A stretch of DNA of 64,000 bases, from NCBI RefSeq assembly GCF_040183065.1, contig NW_027185502.1, positions 1,291,501 to 1,355,500 of the forward strand. The letters run 5' to 3'. Positions 58,109 through 64,000 of the stretch are shown in pieces. A model generated the notes under the pieces. It had not been told where the DNA came from, searched no databases, and saw nothing but the letters and a program-made list of their open reading frames with translations. Numbering within the stretch: the first letter of the stretch is position 1; each line of letters begins with the position of its first letter. The DNA is from Periplaneta americana (Eukaryota > Arthropoda > Insecta > Blattodea > Blattidae). The translations under genes were made by a program, and so were the position numbers.

Positions 58109-59237
58109 GTGGGTCACTTATCCACACATAATCTATTTATAGTCCGCTTTTAATGAACTCGGAGGAACATATCACCACCCAAAAGAACTAGCGGTGAGCA
58201 ATTATTTTATTTCATCTTAAACCTGGGCCAGCTAAGATTACGAGTAGTATTAATTCTCGCTCCGGTCGTGTTACGAACGCTGCGTACAGCTAATTTTGGT
58301 GTATGGGGCTGCCACCTTACTGTCTCCAAGCTTGCAGGGTCTCTATTCGTGTTACAAATACTTCACAGGTTGACTTCCATCTCTTTAGAGTTGTTGCAGG
58401 GATGAATTACTAATGGGATTCAAAATGCATAACTTTCTTGTTTTCTTACGTCGTTATCTAACGAAGCTGTATCAATTACTGAGTTATTTGGCGTCGATGA
58501 ACAACGATCGAGAAAACGAGACTAACAGCGCCCTCAAAGCCAAAAACCCGCACGACAATGTTGGACTGGTTGTGAGTCTTCCGAGACCCGATATTGATCA
58601 ACTCCCGAAGTCCCGAAGTCAGCAGTTGTTTATACCTGACTGAACTTTTATCTACTTTGGCAACTGTTACATATGTATGAACAATCAAGTAGCCTATTTG
58701 AAACATCATCTCTACCTTTCAGTGTATAATAATCCGTTCCCCAATCTTTATTTAATTACAAGGCCCTTATTAAAAGGCTAGGAATTTTCTTTTCAAATGT
58801 ATAAGATCAAGTGTGCAATCTCAAGTAAAAAGATAATAACGTTATGTTTTATGTTTCTTAGAAATGCAAATTTATTTCAGAATTGGTTTTTTTTCTATTT
58901 ATATAACCATAGGTAATATATAATAGAACCAGAACATTTTGATAACTAAGATACTGTTCTGTTTTGTCTTTTTGTCTCATTTAAACATTTATAATGTTAT
59001 ATATTTCAATGATGTATGCCATTCAAAATTACGAAATCTTTCCACGCCGACCAAATGCTATTTCGAGAATGATGAGCGAGACTTGAAGCGCAACGAGAAT
59101 GACTTGCCGAGACTCGAAAGACAAATGTAACTAACACAGCGAACGAGAGCGGCAGTTAGTTTTGTTCATCTCTAGTTCAGTCACATTGTGGAAGAATACA
59201 GTAAGATGAATCTGCAGTTAATTAATTGCCGTATTTT
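58109..59237. other. Probable receptor intron or intergenic sequence
   Basis: It follows the donor at 58109. The open frame at 58413-58643 shows no receptor-like helices. Nothing else is recognised. Confidence 0.4.
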
Positions 59238-59251
59238 ATGTTAACTATGAA

Positions 59252-59584
59252 TCCTGCCTAGGACTCGCGTTACGGAATGCGCGCTGGTTCGAGTCCTCAT
59301 GGGGGAAGAAATTTTCTCATGAAATTTCATCCAGTGTATGGGACCGGTGCCCACCCAGCATCGTGATGCACTTGGGGAGCTGCGATAGGTAGCGAAATCC
59401 GGTTGCGAATGCCAGCTATAACGACTGGGAGGATCATTGTGCTAACCACACGATACCTCCATTCTGGTTGGATGATCGTCCACCTCTGCTTCGGCATGTG
59501 GGCGTGAGGCCAGCAGCCGGCTGGTCGGTCTAGGCCCTCCACGGGCTGTAGCGCCACGGATTATTATTATTACTATTATTATTA

Positions 59585-59628
<44 letters not shown>
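59252..59628 (+). mobile_element. tRNA-derived SINE with 14-bp target duplication
   Basis: The target duplication 'atgttaactatgaa' is present at 59238-59251 and again at 59629-59642. Inside are a tRNA-like head with box B 'GGTTCGAGTCC', a body ('ggtgcccacccagcatcgtg', 'ttctggttggatgatcgtcc'), a GC-rich 3' block ('ccagcagccggctggtcggt', 'ctgtagcgccacggatt') and an (ATT)n tail. The last block probably matches the 3' end of its partner LINE. The frames crossing it are not genes. Confidence 0.9.
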
Positions 59629-59630
<2 letters not shown>

Positions 59631-59642
59631 GTTAACTATGAA

Positions 59643-61238
59643 GTTTCGATTCAACTAGCTGTGGTAAGTGTGGCCTAATATGAACAAAAAGGAACGTCGG
59701 CTTCACTCAGAACAAAATTGATTGCGTAAAATTCAAGCTGTAGGTCTTAGTGACGTGTAACGGCAAGGAAATTAGAATAGTAATCATATGAAGCTACTTC
59801 TCTGGCTACCGTTTCACAGATGACATCATAATATTACAGACAAATGACAAAATGATCAGAGAATTCTCCAAATACGAATTCTTGAGACGCAGAAGATGCC
59901 GACTACCCACATGAGATATGGGCGCGAAACGATTGAACTTTTTCTGGGAAAATGTCTTCAGCTGCCATTATAAGAGCTAATGTAGAAATTTATCTTGCTT
60001 CCACCTCTTTTGTTTAGGAATAACAAATTACTCGAGGAGTCTAACAGCGCACCAAGTGGCACCACGTGCATAAAATATGTCCCCTCCTCCTTCTGAAACT
60101 AACAAATTTAATTTAAATCAAATAATATAGATTTTTATTCTTCCCATCTTCCATTGAAAATTCACATTGGAACCAATTGGGACAATGATTGACTAACCAT
60201 GTAGCTTTCCCGTGGTGATTTCTTTCTCCCTCATTTTCTCTCTCTTGGCACATACATGAAAAGAGCTGATGTCTAAGGATAACATGAATTCCAGTCAGAA
60301 GTAATTAAATAAGCTAAGCATGAGGGGATTTACCAGCTATACAGTCAAAAAGTTTACAATTATCAAAAGCTTACCTGTAAAACATAAAGTGTATGGACTA
60401 CCAACTCTATGACTTTCAAGAATATCCAACAATATCTTTGAAGTCTTCTCTTCCACGTAACAACACCATGAAACCGATCAAACACCTGCTTCGAATTAAC
60501 GTTCCCGATGAACATGTAGCGTGGCAAACTTACCGTCACTGCCTCGCCATAATGGCAGATGAATGTGTAATTACGTCATAAAGTTAGTAAATTTGAACAA
60601 CACATTAATCAAAATTGCTACACACGATTAAAATTAACGAAACCTTAACCACTGATTGCCAGTTGCTGGATGTTTGCGCGAGGAAACGTTACACAAGCAG
60701 CGCACTAGGGCAATTAAAATTCGATTCCAGTTACAAGCGAATTCCCACCCCCTCATATGGGTAAGCTGCTATAATTGTAGTTTAATTTGTTGGTTGATTA
60801 TATAATTTTATTAATGAATTTATTGTTTCAGGGATATCTTCGTGCATGATCTTAAGCTACCGATCTTTTTTAATCGTGTGTTTAAACTACCGAAGAAAAA
60901 AAAATGATTTCTAATTTGAATTCCTCTAAGAAAAACAGCTAATATCTAAATCTTTGTAATGAGGTCATCGTAGGGAAATTCTACCTATTCATAGGATGGT
61001 ATGTTAAGTATTAATTTAGTGTTATTCCTATTAACTAAAGCGATTTTATATACATAACACTAATTAATCGCCTTAATACTCGCTAGGAAGCTATTAATGA
61101 TTTCATGTACAAGTCTCTTTTCAAAGTTAAAATCCACAGCCGATAGTAATTCCCAAATAGGGGGGCAAACTTCCGTAGGTCCTATGAACATATGTTTCAT
61201 AATTCACATCTATGCAAAATACAGAATTTGAGATGCAA
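59643..61238. other. Intergenic stretch, nothing recognised
   Basis: About 1.6 kb without a frame over 62 codons, a repeat boundary or an RNA signal. Confidence 0.45.
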
Positions 61239-61239
61239 A

Positions 61240-61450
61240 AATAGCATTGTGTAATTATCCCTCGACGAGCCACAGTAGATTCTCCAAGTGTTGCCCATGG
61301 CTCTCAATGTATGCGGTCACACGTCGCACGATACTTTTCAGATGCCCTCAGAAGTAAAAAAAGTAAATAGGGTTTAGATCTGGTGACCTAACCGGCCATA
61401 CAACAGGACATCCTAGCCCAATCCATCAGCCAGGGAAAATGTTTTTTAAA
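61240..61450 (-). pseudogene. C-terminal remnant of a DDE transposase
   Basis: The minus strand reads 'VTRSKPYLLFLL', then in another frame 'HLKSIVRRVTAYIESHGQHL' and 'ENLLW'. That fits the last helices of Tc1/IS630-like transposases ('LDFFLWGHLKS...IVRRV...C-IE--G-H-EHLL'). The catalytic part is missing or unrecognisable. Confidence 0.45.
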
Positions 61451-61459
61451 TAATGGCAA

Positions 61460-62632
61460 ACGATAACATAGAAGTGAGATCGAATTGCATCACTCATCAA
61501 CAACATGTCTAGTCTACTACAAACGATACAGAGAAACAACGCACTGCGAAGGCACTTTCACTGATACGATTGCTGATAATGACTGAAATCGTGAAGAGGA
61601 GTATTGATATCTACCTCGGAAAAAATGCGCTTGAATCATTTCCCTGTCTAAAAATATGGCGTAAGTTACATCCTGTTTACCTGAGAAATGGCATTTAAGT
61701 TGCATTTTCTAAGTGTACGTAAGATGAATTACCCGACATTGGTTGTTATGGTTATGAGACATTGGTATTCACCCGACCCGATATTTTTACGATACACGGC
61801 GATGCATATTATGCTTCAATGCTCGTACACTCGAATGCATTGATATTCGGAAGATGTAAACAAAAGTTCTATTTCTTCCCAGAGCATATCCATACATTGG
61901 GAAGGGGTGTGGTAGGTTGTTTATACGTTTTAGACCGTACGACAATCATTGCACTCTCCGTATGACCTTCTCTGATGACCCAGCACTATAAAGCTAAGGC
62001 ATCTATCCCACTTACGTTCTCTGCTAGGTCTACTACTCAGAAGCTGTTTATCTCTATTGCTATGATGGAACTGAAGACAAAGTAGGCATATTTTATTTTG
62101 TGCAACGATAGAACTAATAATATTTGTGGATCTTCTCCTTAGTTCAATTGCAATTATTTGTGTAAAATGAAAAAAATTATACAGAGTGTAAGAGGTATAA
62201 GTGCCGTCCTTTTCACAGTCGTCGGGGACAGTCTACAGGATCAAAAAATGTCCATACAACATAGGATCAAAACTTGATAGTTTTCCCAGAAAAAATATTT
62301 CTTCTGTTTTTATTCGCATTATACTGCTTATATCGTTAGTAAAATTACGAAAACAATTACATCAGTAGGTATATCTAGCAAAGCATTAATGTTACTTTAA
62401 ATAGATATTTGTATGTTCTATTATGTTTTCGTGAAATTAAATAAAATTTCATGCTTAAATTTGTTACTATTCTGGCGTGAGGGACATGGCAACGTGTTCA
62501 GCAGGCAGTACTCTGCACAGACGTACGTACGAGTCAGCTGAGTTCAAGCTCCCTGTGCATAGGTCTACTGCCGAGCGGATGGCAGTTTGGTACCAGGTAT
62601 TCGATAAACAACTTACCATTACATTCAAAGTT
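61460..62632. other. Intergenic stretch, nothing firm
   Basis: Frames at 61517-61705 and 61762-61965 have no motif. Position 62466 has a chance 'FWRE' that is discussed under rejected items. Confidence 0.4.
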
Positions 62633-62830
62633 TAGGAATATCATATGTTATTAATTTATGGAGAAAGTCGTCGTAATTCAAGTGAGGCAAGAAGATGTAC
62701 CGTCAATGTTTTCCGCAATGAAGATTACCTAATCGGCGAACTTTTGTAGCGATTTCTCAACAATTATTACAAACTAGGAGTCTCTTACCTCGTTTCGAAA
62801 ATCACACAAATAGAAATTTCTTTAAAATGG
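62633..62830 (+). pseudogene. N-terminal remnant of an IS630/Tc-like transposase
   Basis: The plus strand reads 'LLIYGESRRNSSEARR', then in shifted frames 'MYRQCFP', 'LPNRRTFVAISQQLLQT' and 'PRFENH'. It matches the helix-turn-helix region of a DDE transposase family in which an 'IYGE--RN---A-R-Y--R-P-R--P' pattern precedes the linker. It may belong with the C-terminal piece at 61240, but the two have opposite orientations, so they are not one linear copy. Confidence 0.45.
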
Positions 62831-63191
62831 TACTGCTTTATGGAAGCGAGCGATATTAAAATGTTGCATTTAAAAAAAAGTCCGTGTGATTTTGTGCAGT
62901 AAACCTTTATTGTTTATTTTTTAGACGTATAATAAAAATGGACCAATATTGCCAATATTGTTAAATAAAATAGAAATTTACTATAAAGTTATATTAAGGA
63001 GATTGAATGTTTGTATTTGCTGTTCGTTTTATGTAAACAACGGTCCGCCCCTTCATTAGAACAGAGCACCTGTTTTGTACCGCTATGTCTGTATCCGCTT
63101 GAGCTGTACCTTGTGCTTGTAAACTCTCTCCTCCTCATCCAGCAACGTTGCCAAACGCCTAATATTGTAAACTTTAATAATTAGATAAATA

Positions 63192-63677
63192 TTGCAATTA
63201 GAAAAAAAAATGTGCCCGAAGATTGAAATTTTAGCACACGTCTTGGGATTCTATGAACAGGGATTGCTCTTGAAGAACTCTAGACATCATCTTGGGAGAT
63301 CCAAAATTGCTGCCGCATTAAGAAATAAGGGCTGGATTGTAGAAGAAGAAATCTCCTGTCTAGCTGAAAATGGGTCAACAAGACAAGTAGATATTTTAGC
63401 GTACAATGCTGACACTAAACAGGGCATCATTGTGGACCCCACGATACGTTTCGAAGTAGGATGTCATCAGTCAGTCGAGGTCCACCTTGAGAAGAAGTCG
63501 ATCTATGAGCCTACAGTCAACTATTTCAAGCTGAATTATGCCTTAATTCACGTTGAAGTATTCGGCTTGCTCATAAGTGCTCGACGGACTATACCTGCTT
63601 TTTTCGAAGAATTTCGACGGCATTTTTCTCTACCAACGTCTCTGAGGGTTGACATTGTGATACCAAATCCGAATTAA
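63192..63677 (+). pseudogene. C-terminus of a LINE with restriction-like endonuclease, second copy
   Basis: Same protein family as 15437-16015. Landmarks: 'ILAHVLGFYEQGLLLKNSRH', 'WIVEEEISCLAENGSTRQVD' (catalytic Asp in 'RQVDILAY'), 'DPTIRFE', 'HLEKKSIYEP' and 'VFGLLISARRTIPAFF'. The frame is uninterrupted to a stop at 63675-63677, but the upstream cysteine-rich part is degenerate ('MCPKIEI') and no reverse transcriptase precedes it. A 5'-truncated copy; about 130 bases of 3' untranslated sequence and an (ATT)n tract follow. Confidence 0.8.
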
Positions 63678-63830
63678 TCACATGGTGCCACATTAAGAGC
63701 AATTGTAATTTTTCACGCCCTTTTCTTTGTTTCCCTTCTTTAAAATTTAATATCTATGTTTACATATGTATAACAATTTTTTTTGAGTATATACTGAGTC
63801 CGTAAGGGCTACCCACAATGGGGAGCAGTT

Positions 63831-63833
63831 TAC

Positions 63834-63919
<86 letters not shown>
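63831..63919. repeat. (ATT)n microsatellite
   Basis: About 29 trinucleotide units with one or two ACT variants, probably the expanded tail of the upstream retroposed copy. Confidence 0.95.
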
Positions 63920-63920
<1 letters not shown>

Positions 63921-64000
63921 ATGAATAATCATCAGTTAAAACAATGACACTTATACCCCTTACACCTTGTATAAGAGGAGTACGAAGGGAACTACCACAG

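Noticed and set aside
58413..58643. Second receptor exon downstream of 58108
   Set aside because: The frame is polar, has no membrane helix and no family motif, and it lacks convincing splice sites.
62466..62540. 'FWRE' after a possible acceptor as the next sugar-receptor exon
   Set aside because: The residues after it ('GHGNVFSRQYS') do not fit the receptor helix, there is a stop soon after, and a transposase remnant follows. Chance match.

Overview
This window is eukaryotic, AT-rich, repeat-dense DNA from an insect, most likely a hemimetabolous one with a large genome. The clues are mariner, Tc1 and Tigger transposases, Helitrons ending in CTAG, tRNA-derived SINEs, LINEs of at least three lineages, (ATT)n-type microsatellites, and one spliced exon of an insect sugar gustatory receptor. 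Several of the transposase and LINE C-termini resemble ones I remember from cockroaches, so Blattodea is my best guess, but that is recall, not a search. There are no operons, CRISPR arrays or bacterial features. Almost every long open frame belongs to a mobile element.

Layout. 0-2.4 kb: half of a bipartite SINE, an inverted-repeat element and a foldback MITE. 2.4-10 kb: a nested block. A nearly full-length minus-strand LINE of the Tx1/L1 type (RRM/CCHC ORF1, then endonuclease plus reverse transcriptase) is broken by a Tigger element (TA duplication) and a tRNA-like insert, and a Helitron lies against its 3' end. 10-16.2 kb: a decayed Tc1-like transposase, a cluster of tRNA-derived SINE heads, and the 3' end of a LINE with a restriction-like endonuclease. 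16.5-21.4 kb: three copies of an uncharacterised TIR element. One of them carries two oppositely oriented copies of another small element, which together form a palindrome of about 890 bp. 22-24.5 kb: a Myb/SANT-like pseudogene, a minisatellite carrying a MITE, and a LINE tail. 25.7-29.9 kb: two mariners and two Helitron pieces. The second mariner is nearly intact but has lost one catalytic aspartate and gained one stop.

32.06-54.83 kb is the dominant feature: a direct tandem array of about 6.5 units, each about 3.5 kb (3474-3508 bp). The interior units are nearly identical and the two outer edges are diverged. Units carry one of two junction variants that differ by a 33-bp block and many substitutions, and one junction is a mosaic of both. 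Adjacent units share private mutations. This is the pattern of unequal exchange and conversion. Each unit holds a 181-bp MITE, SINE fragments, a TATA/initiator-like site and a splice-like GC-rich island. I see no convincing protein gene in the unit, and the short frames inside it look non-coding.

55-64 kb: a bipartite SINE with two tRNA-like modules in opposite orientation, the sugar receptor exon at 57.83-58.11 kb (the only good host-gene evidence), a SINE with a clean 14-bp target duplication, fragments of another DDE transposase, and a second restriction-like-endonuclease LINE tail. The rest of the receptor gene must lie outside the window or be missing; I found no neighbouring exon.
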